From the NCBI GenBank assembly GCA_964389755.1, contig CAYMEW010000031.1:1-52256 (forward strand): a DNA stretch of 52,256 nucleotides. The letters are read 5' to 3'. Below, piece after piece: positions 17,123 through 25,741 of the stretch (within the stretch, counting starts at the first letter, position 1; each line of letters opens with the position of its first letter). Position numbers and translations under genes: made by a program. The notes under the pieces were generated by a model. That model had not been told where the DNA came from. It worked only from the letters and a program-made list of their open reading frames with translations, and did not search any database. Origin of the DNA: JBBSUQ01 sp964389755 (GTDB lineage Bacteria; Bacteroidota; Bacteroidia; Flavobacteriales_D; Crocinitomicaceae).

Positions 17123-19075
17123 TCAAATATCGATCTTGGCATATTTTGCGTTTTTCTCGATAAAATCGCGACGCGGCGGAACGTCATCCCCCATCAGCAT
17201 AGAGAAGATCTGGTCGCATTCGGCAGCATTCTCGATGGTTACCTGTCGCAATGTACGGTGCTCCGGGTTCATTGTTGTTTCCCAAAGCTGTTCCGCGTTC
17301 ATTTCACCAAGACCTTTGTAGCGCTGTACGTTTACACTTGATTCCGAACCGGCACCTTTGAGGTCTGAGATCAGGCGATCGCGCTGGTCTTCCGTCCACG
17401 CGTATTCCTGCTTGTTTCCTTTTTTCACCTGGTAAAGTGGCGGAGTTGCGATGTACACGTACCCATTCTCAATGAGTTCCTTCATATACCGGAAGAAGAA
17501 CGTAAGGATCAGCGTTTCAATGTGCGAACCATCGACGTCGGCATCACACATGATAATAATCTTGTGGTAGCGCAGTTTCTCGAGGTTCAGCGCTTTGGAA
17601 TCTTCTTCAGTTCCGACGCGCACACCGAGTGCCGTATAAATATTCTTGATCTCTTCGTTTTCGAAGATCTTGTGCTGCATCGCTTTTTCCACGTTCAGGA
17701 TCTTACCACGCAGCGGCATGATGGCCTGGAAATTACGGTCACGGCCCTGTTTGGCCGTACCACCCGCCGAGTCTCCCTCGACGAGATACACTTCACAGAG
17801 TGCCGGATCTTTTTCAGAGCAGTCCGCCAGTTTTCCGGGGAGCCCTGAACCGGACATCACGTTCTTACGCTGAACCATTTCACGCGCCTTGCGAGCCGCG
17901 TGACGTGCACGGGCGGCGAGAATCACCTTGTCCACGATCATCTTCGCTTCGTTCGGATGCTCTTCGAGGTAATTCGCCAGCATTTCCGATACGGCCTGAC
18001 TAACCGGTGCGGTAACTTCGCGATTTCCGAGTTTTGTTTTGGTTTGACCTTCAAACTGCGGCTCTGCCACTTTTACCGATACAACGGCTGTGAGTCCCTC
18101 ACGGAAGTCATCCCCGTCAATTTCGATCTTTTCCTTCGCAAGCATGCCCGATTCGGTCGCATACTTTTTCAACGTATTGGTCAAACCACGACGAAAACCA
18201 CTCAGGTGCGTTCCACCCTCGTGCGTATTGATGTTATTCACATACGCCTGGATATTTTCGGTATACGACGTGTTGTAAGTCAAAGCAACTTCCACGGGAA
18301 TTCCTTCACGTTCTCCTTCGAAATAGATCGTATCTGAAATCAGTCGTTCACGGTTACGATCGAGGTATTCTGCAAATTCTCTGAGTCCGCCTTCCGAGAA
18401 ATAAGTATTCTGTGTCGGCTTCCCATTCTCATCAAGGTCGCGCATGTCGCACAATGTAATTCGAATTCCTTTATTCAAAAAGGCGAGTTCGCGCATACGT
18501 GCTGCAAGCGTATCGTAATTATACTCGGTCATTTCGAAGATAGAGGCATCCGGCTTGAACGTTACGATCGTCCCGGTTTTGTCTGTTTCCCCGATCACTT
18601 TGACGTCGTACATCGGTTTCCCGATCTCATATTCCTGCTGGAAGATCTTTCCGTCGAGGTGAACCGTCGCTTTAAGGTGTGTGGAAAGTGCATTCACACA
18701 GGATACACCCACACCGTGCAATCCACCGGATACTTTATACGAGTCTTTATCAAACTTACCACCGGCGTGAAGGACGGTCATTACCACTTCGAGCGCCGAC
18801 TTTTGTGCCTTGGTATTCATGGCTGTCGGAATCCCCCGGCCGTTATCGGCCACGGTAATGGAATTATCTTCGTTTATAACGACGTCGATGGTATCACAAT
18901 GGCCTGCGAGCGCCTCATCAATAGAGTTATCAACCACCTCGTAAACCAGGTGATGTAATCCTTTGACACCAACATCCCCGATGTACATCGCAGGACGTTT
19001 TCGCACTGCCTCCAGTCCTTCGAGGATCTGGATATTATCGGCCGAATATTCTTGTTTCTTTAATTCTTCACTCAT
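17123..19075 (-). CDS. gyrB: DNA gyrase subunit B
   Basis: The ATPase subunit of DNA gyrase, 650 residues, the usual short form lacking the insert found in enterobacteria. The GHKL ATPase domain shows LEAVRKRPAMYIGD, VDNSIDEA, ADNGRGIP and GGLHGVGVSCVNAL. The transducer domain follows, then the TOPRIM domain with EGDSAGGTAKQGRDR, the metal site DADVDGSHI and the C-terminal QRYKGLGEMN. It works with GyrA, which is not in this window. A ParE assignment is less likely given the sequence, but only a phylogeny would exclude it. The gene appears monocistronic, with a TATTTTTG box 38 bases before the ATG and a terminator of its own. Confidence 0.95.
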   Translation of the reverse strand: MSEELKKQEYSADNIQILEGLEAVRKRPAMYIGDVGVKGLHHLVYEVVDNSIDEALAGHCDTIDVVINEDNSITVADNGRGIPTAMNTKAQKSALEVVMTVLHAGGKFDKDSYKVSGGLHGVGVSCVNALSTHLKATVHLDGKIFQQEYEIGKPMYDVKVIGETDKTGTIVTFKPDASIFEMTEYNYDTLAARMRELAFLNKGIRITLCDMRDLDENGKPTQNTYFSEGGLREFAEYLDRNRERLISDTIYFEGEREGIPVEVALTYNTSYTENIQAYVNNINTHEGGTHLSGFRRGLTNTLKKYATESGMLAKEKIEIDGDDFREGLTAVVSVKVAEPQFEGQTKTKLGNREVTAPVSQAVSEMLANYLEEHPNEAKMIVDKVILAARARHAARKAREMVQRKNVMSGSGLPGKLADCSEKDPALCEVYLVEGDSAGGTAKQGRDRNFQAIMPLRGKILNVEKAMQHKIFENEEIKNIYTALGVRVGTEEDSKALNLEKLRYHKIIIMCDADVDGSHIETLILTFFFRYMKELIENGYVYIATPPLYQVKKGNKQEYAWTEDQRDRLISDLKGAGSESSVNVQRYKGLGEMNAEQLWETTMNPEHRTLRQVTIENAAECDQIFSMLMGDDVPPRRDFIEKNAKYAKIDI

Positions 19076-19113
19076 AGTTTTTATTCAACTGAGAATACAT
19101 TTTGACTAACCCA

Positions 19114-19121
19114 CAAAAATA
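19114..19121 (-). promoter_or_regulatory. Putative -7 box for gyrB
   Basis: TATTTTTG on the minus strand, 38 bases before the gyrB ATG. No good -33 element is seen. Confidence 0.4.
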
Positions 19122-19216
19122 AGCATTTCAGCGGGATATAAAGGTGTTTGCGCGGAGTATACACCCGCGACTTTTCAACAAATAAAGCGCATTTCTGTGG
19201 ATAACTCCGGAGGTTG

Positions 19217-19756
19217 TTACTCCTCGATCCAACTCACAATGGACGGATCATTCGGAAGTACGCGCGGCTCAATTACCCGCACCAGTTTTCCATCCCGGTC
19301 GATCAGGTATTTCTGGAAATTCCAGGACACTTCGCTGTCTTCAAGACCATTTTGATCCTTCTGTGTAAGATACCGGTAAACCGGGTGCATATCGTCTCCT
19401 TTCACAGAGATCTTTTCCATCATCGGGAAGCTGACACCGTAATTTTTCTTGCAAAAAGCTGCAATTTCCTCATTTGTGCCCGGTTCCTGATGCATAAAGT
19501 TATTTGCAGGAAAGCCAACGATTACAAAATCGCGATCTTTATAGGTTTCATAAAGCGCCTCCAATTGCTCGTATTGCGGTGTGAGACCGCATTTTGAAGC
19601 CGTGTTGACGATCATAACCTTTTTTCCTTTCAAGGACGCAAAATCGAACGATTCGCCCGAAAGCGTCGTCGTTTTGAAATCATAGATCGATTTAACATCG
19701 CCGGGCATAAAGCCGAAAAGCACGAAGGCCAAAAGAAAAAGTGCCGAAACTTTCAT
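19217..19756 (-). CDS. Glutathione/thioredoxin peroxidase family protein
   Basis: A 179-residue peroxidase of the GPx family. It reduces hydroperoxides through an active-site cysteine, Cys56 in NTASKCGLTPQYEQLE (51-66); the codon is a cysteine codon, not a selenocysteine stop. Other signatures are the FPANNF block and WNFQKYLIDRDGKLV near the C-terminus. A signal peptide (KVSALFLLAFVLFGFMPG) precedes the domain, so it is probably periplasmic. Many Cys-GPx proteins use thioredoxin rather than glutathione; the true donor cannot be read here. It lies between gyrB and a divergent OmpA-family gene. Confidence 0.92.
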   Translation of the reverse strand: MKVSALFLLAFVLFGFMPGDVKSIYDFKTTTLSGESFDFASLKGKKVMIVNTASKCGLTPQYEQLEALYETYKDRDFVIVGFPANNFMHQEPGTNEEIAAFCKKNYGVSFPMMEKISVKGDDMHPVYRYLTQKDQNGLEDSEVSWNFQKYLIDRDGKLVRVIEPRVLPNDPSIVSWIEE

Positions 19757-19848
19757 AATCCTGAATTATTGACGTTAAATTTACGAACTAATAGCGCACA
19801 AAAGTCATTTAACTGCAACAAAATGTCGGTTTCTGCGAATACAATTCT

Positions 19849-20706
19849 ATGTTGAGATTTACCTGCGTCCTCTTTTGCTTGTTGAGCGTTTATTGTCATG
19901 CCCGAAACGGTTTGCAGGGTGTCTGGCAGGGCGTACTGATTCCCAACGGAAAATCGGCCTCGGAAGGAAGTCCGTTCTGGCTGGAAATTTCGGAATCAGG
20001 CGGAAAAACGCAATTTCTGTCGCGCAAAGAGGATTACAAGACAGAGTATTATTCGGTTCGACGTGGAAAAGGAAGTGTCTCGGAAAACGACGCCACGATC
20101 AGCGAATACATCATATCGGCTAAAAAGATCGGAACACGCAGTACCGTTTGCAAATACGACCTGTCTCTGAACTACGATCCGGAAAACGGTTATTTACAGG
20201 GAAATTACAAGAGTAATGACTGTCGCAATGTACTCGGTACAGTTGTGCTTTACCGTTCTTCTGCGAAGTTCCCGGAAAACAGTTCACAAACGAGCCATGC
20301 CTGGGTCGATGAGTTTCGCGAAGACCTGCTGGCGGAACGCAAAGCTCCGGAGATACGTGCCGCGGAACGCGCCAATTTTCAGTTTCAGCCCATTTATTTC
20401 GACTATGATAAAGCGGAAATCCGACCGGAATACGAAGCTTTTCTGAAAGAAATGATCCGCGTGGTTTCCGGCCACAGTGACCTGCGGATACTCATCATCG
20501 GGAATACGGATTCGGACGGTAGCGACAGTTACAACGATGATCTGTCAAAGCGACGGGCGGAGGCCATTGTTCGTTTCTTCACGGAGAACGGCCTGAGCAG
20601 AGACCACCTGGAGTTTGAGTACCGCGGCGAACACGATCCGGCCGACACCAATGATACACCTGAAGGAAAGCAGCGGAACCGCCGCGTGGAATTCCGTTTT
20701 ATCTGA
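19849..20706 (+). CDS. OmpA-family peptidoglycan-associated protein
   Basis: A 285-residue exported protein with a signal peptide (about 1-18). The N-terminal half (about 20-165) has the look of a small lipocalin/beta domain (LQGVWQGVLIPNG and WLEISESGG) with no named family that I recognise. The C-terminal 110 residues are an OmpA-like domain: YFDYDKAEIRPEYEAFL, GNTDSDGSDSYNDDLSKRRAEAI and RRVEFRF, keeping both the Asp and the Arg that bind diaminopimelate. It should tether the outer envelope to peptidoglycan. It is monocistronic between a divergent peroxidase and a convergent DUF2147 gene. Confidence 0.88.
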   Translation: MLRFTCVLFCLLSVYCHARNGLQGVWQGVLIPNGKSASEGSPFWLEISESGGKTQFLSRKEDYKTEYYSVRRGKGSVSENDATISEYIISAKKIGTRSTVCKYDLSLNYDPENGYLQGNYKSNDCRNVLGTVVLYRSSAKFPENSSQTSHAWVDEFREDLLAERKAPEIRAAERANFQFQPIYFDYDKAEIRPEYEAFLKEMIRVVSGHSDLRILIIGNTDSDGSDSYNDDLSKRRAEAIVRFFTENGLSRDHLEFEYRGEHDPADTNDTPEGKQRNRRVEFRFI

Positions 20707-20735
20707 ATCCGGGAATAAGCGATTATAATCATAAA

Positions 20736-20761
20736 GAAAGAGTCCGCCGGATGGCGGACTC
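20736..20761 (-). terminator. Terminator hairpin between convergent genes
   Basis: A perfect 9-bp stem, GAGTCCGCC/GGCGGACTC, around a GGAT tetraloop. The T-rich side (CTTTCTTT) is on the minus strand, so it mainly serves the DUF2147 gene. No T run on the plus side. Confidence 0.7.
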
Positions 20762-20797
20762 ACCTTGATTCATCAGTTAGCTCAAAAAATGATATGA

Positions 20798-21229
20798 TCA
20801 AGAAACTTTTACCCATTTTTGAGTCCTGAAAAACGGACCGATATAGCCGCGTACATTCAGGTAATTCGGATTATCCGGATCGAGCCAGATCTTTACATCG
20901 TATACTTTTCCATTTTCGGGGTCCACAATGGTACCTCCACTCCACTCTTCGCCGTTCCAGGTCAGGTTACGAATGATCTGCAAGCCGACTAAAGGTTCGT
21001 TTTTACGGTCGTCAGTGCACTTTTCGCATTTTGCATTTTCCGGACGTCCTTCCCGTGGAAAGAGGTAGGTGATTTTACCGTACAACTTGCCATCGGCCTT
21101 GTAGAGTTCAACAATGGATTTTTTCTTATTGGTCTTGTCGTCAATGGTCACCCATTTACCAACACAGGTTTGCGCGCAGGTCACAAGCACCGTGAATAGC
21201 GCCGCCGTAGTCAAAAGTATGTTTCTCAT
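20798..21229 (-). CDS. DUF2147 domain exported protein
   Basis: A 143-residue protein started at the ATG at 21229, which gives a clean signal peptide (RNILLTTAALFTVLVTCAQ); the longer frame adds an uncharged-poor leader without support. The mature part matches DUF2147: GKWVTIDDKTNKKKSIVELY near the start, GKLYGKITYLFPRE, GLQIIRNLTWNGEEW and LNVRGYIGPFFRTQKW at the end, a small lipocalin-like beta barrel. A Cys pair (CEKC) lies in the middle. The function is unknown; the family is often induced with envelope or lipid genes. Confidence 0.85.
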   Translation of the reverse strand: MRNILLTTAALFTVLVTCAQTCVGKWVTIDDKTNKKKSIVELYKADGKLYGKITYLFPREGRPENAKCEKCTDDRKNEPLVGLQIIRNLTWNGEEWSGGTIVDPENGKVYDVKIWLDPDNPNYLNVRGYIGPFFRTQKWVKVS

Positions 21230-21278
21230 AGTCGCGGTTTTTCGTGTTTCAAAGTTCTGCATGCATAAATATATAAAA

Positions 21279-21845
21279 TTATTTCACACTTGCTAAGAAA
21301 TTTAACACGATCTCCCTGCCGTGATCGGTTAAAACCGATTCAGGGTGAAACTGCACGCCATAAACCGGAAGTTTTTTATGGCTCATCGCCATCAGTACAT
21401 CTTCGGAACTAAAAGCATCGAAGCGATAACACTCGTTTTCCACAGGTCGAACCGCCCAGCTATGATAAAGCCCTGCTTTAAATGGACTCTCTATTCCATT
21501 AAACAACAATGGAATACCATTAAATGAAACAGTTGTTATTTCACCGTGTCGGATTCGTTCCGGATGATAGAGTTCGAGCCCTGCGAGTGTTGCCAGTGCC
21601 TGCATTCCAAGGCAAACACCGAGTATTGGAACCTGTGTCAGGTAGTGCCCGATCAGTTTGAGTAAATTTCCGGATTCCCCGGGAAGTCCCGGGCCGGGTG
21701 AGATCACGACACAATCGCAGTGATCGGGCAGTTCGGAAAGTTCAATATCATTTCGTACAACGATCACTTCAGCGCCTTCATTTTCGAGGTAATGCACGAG
21801 ATTATAAGTGAATGAATCGTAGTTATCAATCATCAAAACTTTCAC
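21279..21845 (-). CDS. pabA: Anthranilate/aminodeoxychorismate synthase glutamine amidotransferase subunit
   Basis: A class I glutamine amidotransferase of 188 residues that supplies ammonia to a chorismate-using synthase for tryptophan (TrpG) or folate (PabA). Motifs: IDNYDSFTYNLVHYL (6-20), ISPGPGLPGE (48-57), the nucleophile Cys78 in GVCLGMQ and the HPES box near the C-terminus. The start is taken as the GTG at 21843-21845, because a TAACTTTG box overlies the upstream ATG (21876-21878). No trpE or pabB partner is in the window, and the neighbour is a divergent RidA gene, so PabA versus TrpG cannot be decided; the symbol is tentative. Confidence 0.88.
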   Translation of the reverse strand: MKVLMIDNYDSFTYNLVHYLENEGAEVIVVRNDIELSELPDHCDCVVISPGPGLPGESGNLLKLIGHYLTQVPILGVCLGMQALATLAGLELYHPERIRHGEITTVSFNGIPLLFNGIESPFKAGLYHSWAVRPVENECYRFDAFSSEDVLMAMSHKKLPVYGVQFHPESVLTDHGREIVLNFLASVK

Positions 21846-21875
21846 GGATTCTGCTTTTATTTTGTTAAACTTGCA

Positions 21876-21883
21876 CAAAGTTA
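21876..21883 (-). promoter_or_regulatory. Putative -7 box for pabA
   Basis: TAACTTTG on the minus strand, 30 bases before the GTG start. It overlaps the upstream in-frame ATG, which argues against that ATG being the start. It also sits within 10 bases of the divergent RidA start codon. Confidence 0.5.
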
Positions 21884-21892
21884 AAATTCGTC

Positions 21893-22276
21893 ATGAAAAA
21901 AGCGATTCAAATCACCGGAGCACCTGATCCGATCGGGCCATACAGCCAGGCTATTCTTGCCGGGGACACTCTCTACGTCAGCGGTCAGATCCCGCTCGAT
22001 CCCGCTTCCGGGCTTCTGAAAATCGCTTCTGTAACCGAGGCTGCTCACCAGGTGATGCGCAATATCGGCGCACTTCTCGAAGAGGCCGGGATGAATTTTG
22101 AAAACGTATTAAAATGTTCGATCTTCCTGAAAGACATGGAAGATTTCACGACTGTTAATGAAGTATACGGCTCCTATTTTTCGGGAGTGTTCCCGGCTCG
22201 TGAAACCGTACAGGTTGCCCGGCTCCCGAAAGACGTCCCGGTAGAAATCTCCTGCATCGCTCAACGCAAGGCTTAA
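21893..22276 (+). CDS. ridA: RidA family enamine/imine deaminase
   Basis: A 127-residue RidA (YjgF/UK114) protein. RidA speeds hydrolysis of reactive enamine and imine intermediates, such as 2-aminoacrylate, released by PLP enzymes. Characteristic blocks are PDPIGPYSQAI (11-21), YVSGQIPLDPASG (38-50), NIGALLEEAGM, KCSIFLKDMEDF and FPARETVQVARLPKDVPVEI with the conserved Arg. The length is standard. It is divergent from pabA with 47 bases between the start codons, and its stop is 6 bases before the TTG start of the glycosyltransferase. Confidence 0.95.
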   Translation: MKKAIQITGAPDPIGPYSQAILAGDTLYVSGQIPLDPASGLLKIASVTEAAHQVMRNIGALLEEAGMNFENVLKCSIFLKDMEDFTTVNEVYGSYFSGVFPARETVQVARLPKDVPVEISCIAQRKA

Positions 22277-22282
22277 CGCGCA

Positions 22283-24241
22283 TTGGCCGAAACGTTCACA
22301 TACAAATTAGCCGTAATTATCGTTAATTACAACGTCGAGCACTTTCTCGAACAATGCCTGAATTCGGTACGAAAAGCACTGAAGAATGTCCCGGGTGAAG
22401 TCTTCGTGGTGGACAATAATTCCATCGACGGTTCGGTGGAAATGGTGCGCAAGCGTTTCCCGGAGTTCCGGCTGATTGACAACAAACAAAACCTCGGTTT
22501 CTCCAAAGCGAACAACCAGGCCATCCGGCTTTCGGACAGTGAATACGTGTTACTTTTGAACCCGGATACGGTTGTTGAAGAAGATACCTTCGAAAAGGTC
22601 GTCGCTTTCATGGATGAACACCCGGATGCCGGCGGACTCGGCGTACGCATGCTTGATGGAAAGGGCAACTTCTTACCCGAATCCAAACGCGGACTTCCCA
22701 CGCCACCGGTTGCATTCTATAAGATCTTCGGGATCGCGCGTCTTTTTCCAAAATCCAAACGCTTCGGGCGCTATCACCTCGGGTACCTTGACGAATTCGA
22801 AACACACGAGATCGAGATTCTCAGCGGGGCATTTATGCTGATGCGCAAAACAGCTCTGGACAAAGTGGGATTACTGGATGAGGCCTTTTTCATGTACGGT
22901 GAGGATATTGACCTTTCTTACCGCATTTTGAAAGGCGGCTATAAAAATTACTATTTTCCCGAAACGCGCATTATTCATTACAAGGGGGAAAGCACCAAAA
23001 AAAGTTCGGTGAACTACGTATTCGTGTTCTACCGCGCGATGGTCATCTTCGCCCAGAAACATTTTTCACAGAAAAACGCACGTCTGTTTTCTTTCCTGAT
23101 CAACAGTGCGATCTATTTCAGGGCATTCCTGGCCATTTGTGCACGTTTCATTCGCAAACTGATCCTGCCGGCCTTTGACTTCCTGTATCTCTACGGCGGA
23201 TTGTATGCGCTCACTAATTACTGGAAGACTGCCAATATCAGCTTTCCCGACTTTGTATTTCGCGTGGCGCTCCCACTTTACACGCTTGTCTGGATGAGTA
23301 CCGTTTTCTTCACCGGGGGATACGATCGTCCGACACGCCTGCGGAATTACATCAGCGGCTCGCTGGTCGGGATGATCCTGATTCTGATCGTGTACGCACT
23401 GATTCCGAAGGAATGGCAGTTTTCGCGCCTCTACATCCTGATCGGAACAGGTTGGTGCATTGCTTATTACTGGCTGTCCCGCACGTTTTTGCGCTTTGCC
23501 ATGCCCAGGCGTTATCAGTTCCATACGAATCTGAACAAGCGCTTTGCCATTATCGGATCGGCTGAAGAACGCGAGCGAGTAAGCGGCCTGTTGCGACAGA
23601 CCACCGAAAAGATCGAAGCGATCGAATACCTCACGACGGCCGACAAACGTGAAGCCGATACCATGGGAACGCTTTCACAACTCGACCAGGTTGTGTACCT
23701 GCACAAGATCGATGAGATCATTTTTTGCGCCAAGGACATTTCCGCAGGCGATATCATATACTGGATGTCGCAACCCACAAGCGCCAATGTGGACTATAAA
23801 ATTGCACAGCCCGACGGCTATTATCTGATCGGGAGTAATTCGATCGACACGGCGGGTGATCTGTACACACTCAACATTAACGCGATCAATTCGACCTCGA
23901 ATCGGCGAAACAAGCGCTTTTTCGACCTTCTGATCAGCCTGCTTTTCTTGCTTACTTCTCCCCTGACCTGTTGGCTTTTCCAGTCCAAAAAACGTTATTT
24001 CAGCAACCTGTTCTCCGTTCTAATTGGGACGCGCACGATCGTGGGCTATGAAGTCAACCACACGCGTGACTTTCACATGCTTCCGCGTCTCAAACCCGGG
24101 ATACTCCGTATGAGTGATGCTTTCGGTGACTCGGGAGCTTCCGCAGACAAAGACAAGCTGAACCTGATCTACGCCCGCGATTACAGCATTTTTTTCGACT
24201 GGAAAATCCTTAAAAAATCCTGGCGGAAGTTGGACAGATAA
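22283..24241 (+). CDS. GT2 glycosyltransferase with degenerate phosphoglycosyltransferase C-terminus
   Basis: A 652-residue membrane protein starting at TTG, needed because the GT2 core begins almost at once (AVIIVNYNVEHFLEQCL, about 10-26). The GT2 domain (about 8-245) includes NPDTVVE and the YGEDIDLSYRI acceptor motif. Transmembrane helices follow (about 270-410). A Rossmann-like CoA_binding_3-type region comes next (about 410-520). The last 109 residues (544-652) track PF02397 initiating transferases in outline: KRFFDLLISLLFLL, then LIGTRTIVGYE (like GDMSLVGPRPE), LKPGILRM (like VRPGITSW) and YSIFFDWKILKKSW (like RSLALDLKIMLYT). The section carrying the catalytic Asp-Glu dyad and the FRTM block is absent, so only GT2 activity is expected. 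The intact relative is at 31608-32999. Probable role: surface glycan assembly. Confidence 0.85.
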   Translation: MAETFTYKLAVIIVNYNVEHFLEQCLNSVRKALKNVPGEVFVVDNNSIDGSVEMVRKRFPEFRLIDNKQNLGFSKANNQAIRLSDSEYVLLLNPDTVVEEDTFEKVVAFMDEHPDAGGLGVRMLDGKGNFLPESKRGLPTPPVAFYKIFGIARLFPKSKRFGRYHLGYLDEFETHEIEILSGAFMLMRKTALDKVGLLDEAFFMYGEDIDLSYRILKGGYKNYYFPETRIIHYKGESTKKSSVNYVFVFYRAMVIFAQKHFSQKNARLFSFLINSAIYFRAFLAICARFIRKLILPAFDFLYLYGGLYALTNYWKTANISFPDFVFRVALPLYTLVWMSTVFFTGGYDRPTRLRNYISGSLVGMILILIVYALIPKEWQFSRLYILIGTGWCIAYYWLSRTFLRFAMPRRYQFHTNLNKRFAIIGSAEERERVSGLLRQTTEKIEAIEYLTTADKREADTMGTLSQLDQVVYLHKIDEIIFCAKDISAGDIIYWMSQPTSANVDYKIAQPDGYYLIGSNSIDTAGDLYTLNINAINSTSNRRNKRFFDLLISLLFLLTSPLTCWLFQSKKRYFSNLFSVLIGTRTIVGYEVNHTRDFHMLPRLKPGILRMSDAFGDSGASADKDKLNLIYARDYSIFFDWKILKKSWRKLDR

Positions 24242-24253
24242 TAGTTCAGTCCC

Positions 24254-24283
24254 TTGCCAGAATAGTTTTTTAGACTATTTTTG
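24254..24283 (+). promoter_or_regulatory. Bacteroidota-type promoter for the E2 gene
   Basis: TTG (24254-24256), 19-base spacer, TATTTTTG (24276-24283), then 30 bases to the ATG at 24314. The spacer also forms a short AATAGT/ACTATT hairpin, which could weakly terminate the preceding gene. Confidence 0.65.
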
Positions 24284-24313
24284 TTGCAAAATTCAGATTA
24301 TCCCTACAGAAAC

Positions 24314-25681
24314 ATGGCACAGATAGAGATCAGACTTCCGAAAATGGGAGAAAGTGTTACAGAAGCGACGATCACCAACTGGCTCAAAGAGGTCGGAGAT
24401 ACGGTGGAAATGGATGAGCCGCTGGTAGAAGTAGCTACAGACAAGGTAGACAACGAATTACCTTCAGAAGCTGCGGGAACACTTGTAAAGCGCTTGTTCG
24501 AAAAAGACCAGGTGGCACAGGTCGGAGACGTTATTGCCATCATCTCCACCGAAGGCGGAGCAGCTGCAAGTGAACCGGAAAAGGAAGTAAAATCCGCAGC
24601 GCCGAAAACGGAAATGCCTGTTTCATCACAAGATTCTGCAATCAAACTCGAGGAGGAAATGGACGCCCTGGTTGGTAAGAACGGTCCTTCCGGTAAGTTT
24701 TACTCTCCGCTCGTACGCAGCATCGCATCCAAAGAAAATATTTCCATGTCCGAACTCGAACACATCGAAGGATCGGGACAGGGAGGCCGCGTTACAAAAA
24801 AGGACATTCTTTCCTTCGTTGAGAACCGCGGTTCCGAAACAACTCAAAGCACGGCTCCTGTGGCTTCGCAGAACGGCCAGCAAAGCCAGCAGGCAGCACC
24901 GAACAAAGCGGCAACCCCTGCAGCATCCGGTTTCCTGTCTTCCATTAAAGAACCGGTAGTTGTTCCGAATGCGGGAGACGAGATCATCGAGATGGACCGC
25001 ATGCGAAAGATGATCGCCGAGCACATGGTGATGTCCAAGCACGTCAGTCCGCACGTTACCTCCTATGTTGAGGCAGATGTTACGAACATTGTGAACTGGC
25101 GTAACAAGGTTAAAAAAGAATTCCAGAAGCGCGAGGGCGAAAACATTACCTTCACCCCGATCTTCATCGAAGCGATTGCACGGGCGATCAAAGATTTCCC
25201 GATGGTCAACGTATCGGTTAGCGGAACAAACATTATTCGACGCAAGGACATCAATGTAGGCATGGCAACTGCACTTCCGAGCGGAAACCTGATCGTTCCG
25301 GTAATTAAGAATGCCGACCGCATGAACCTGATCGGATTAACGAAAGCAGTGAACGAACTTGCTAACAACGCCCGTAATAATAAACTAAAGCCGGAAGATA
25401 TCCAGGGAGGAACGTATACCGTAACGAACGTCGGAACTTTCGGAAACGTCATGGGAACACCGATCATCAATCAGCCGCAGGTAGCGATCCTGGCTGTTGG
25501 AGCCATTCGCAAAGTACCGGCAGTGATCGAAACACCGGACGGAGATTTTATCGGGATCCGACACAAAATGTTCCTGTCGCACTCCTATGATCACCGCGTG
25601 GTCGACGGTGCCCTCGGAGGACAGTTTGTGCGCCGCGTGGCAGATTATCTCGAACAGTTCGACCCCAACAGGGAGTTGTAA
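24314..25681 (+). CDS. 2-oxoacid dehydrogenase complex E2 (dihydrolipoamide acyltransferase)
   Basis: The acyltransferase core subunit of a 2-oxoacid dehydrogenase complex, 455 residues from the ATG at 24314 (the longer frame runs into the promoter). Domains: N-terminal lipoyl domain (2-78) with Lys44 in EVATDKVDNELPS as the lipoylated residue; an acidic linker; a peripheral subunit-binding domain (about 132-170, SPLVRSIASKENIS and GSGQGGRVTKKDI); an Ala/Gln/Ser-rich linker; and the catalytic domain (about 225-455) with His427 in SYDHRVVDGALGG. One lipoyl domain and the DHRVVDG ending fit branched-chain or mixed-substrate E2 enzymes of Bacteroidota, but E1 and E3 genes are not adjacent, so the substrate stays open. 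A terminator follows. Confidence 0.93.
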   Translation: MAQIEIRLPKMGESVTEATITNWLKEVGDTVEMDEPLVEVATDKVDNELPSEAAGTLVKRLFEKDQVAQVGDVIAIISTEGGAAASEPEKEVKSAAPKTEMPVSSQDSAIKLEEEMDALVGKNGPSGKFYSPLVRSIASKENISMSELEHIEGSGQGGRVTKKDILSFVENRGSETTQSTAPVASQNGQQSQQAAPNKAATPAASGFLSSIKEPVVVPNAGDEIIEMDRMRKMIAEHMVMSKHVSPHVTSYVEADVTNIVNWRNKVKKEFQKREGENITFTPIFIEAIARAIKDFPMVNVSVSGTNIIRRKDINVGMATALPSGNLIVPVIKNADRMNLIGLTKAVNELANNARNNKLKPEDIQGGTYTVTNVGTFGNVMGTPIINQPQVAILAVGAIRKVPAVIETPDGDFIGIRHKMFLSHSYDHRVVDGALGGQFVRRVADYLEQFDPNREL

Positions 25682-25704
25682 AGGAAAATTTATATAACTT
25701 CGTA

Positions 25705-25734
25705 AGACTCATTGTAATAATGGGTCTTTTTTTT
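25705..25734 (+). terminator. Rho-independent terminator after the E2 gene
   Basis: A 9-bp stem (AGACTCATT with AATGGGTCT, one G-T pair), 5-nt loop and seven T residues. It ends 7 bases before the next ATG (25742). Confidence 0.88.
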
Positions 25735-25741
25735 GCTACGT

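Noticed and set aside
19580..19600. Selenocysteine in the glutathione peroxidase
   Set aside because: The active-site codon is a cysteine codon and the frame has no internal TGA.
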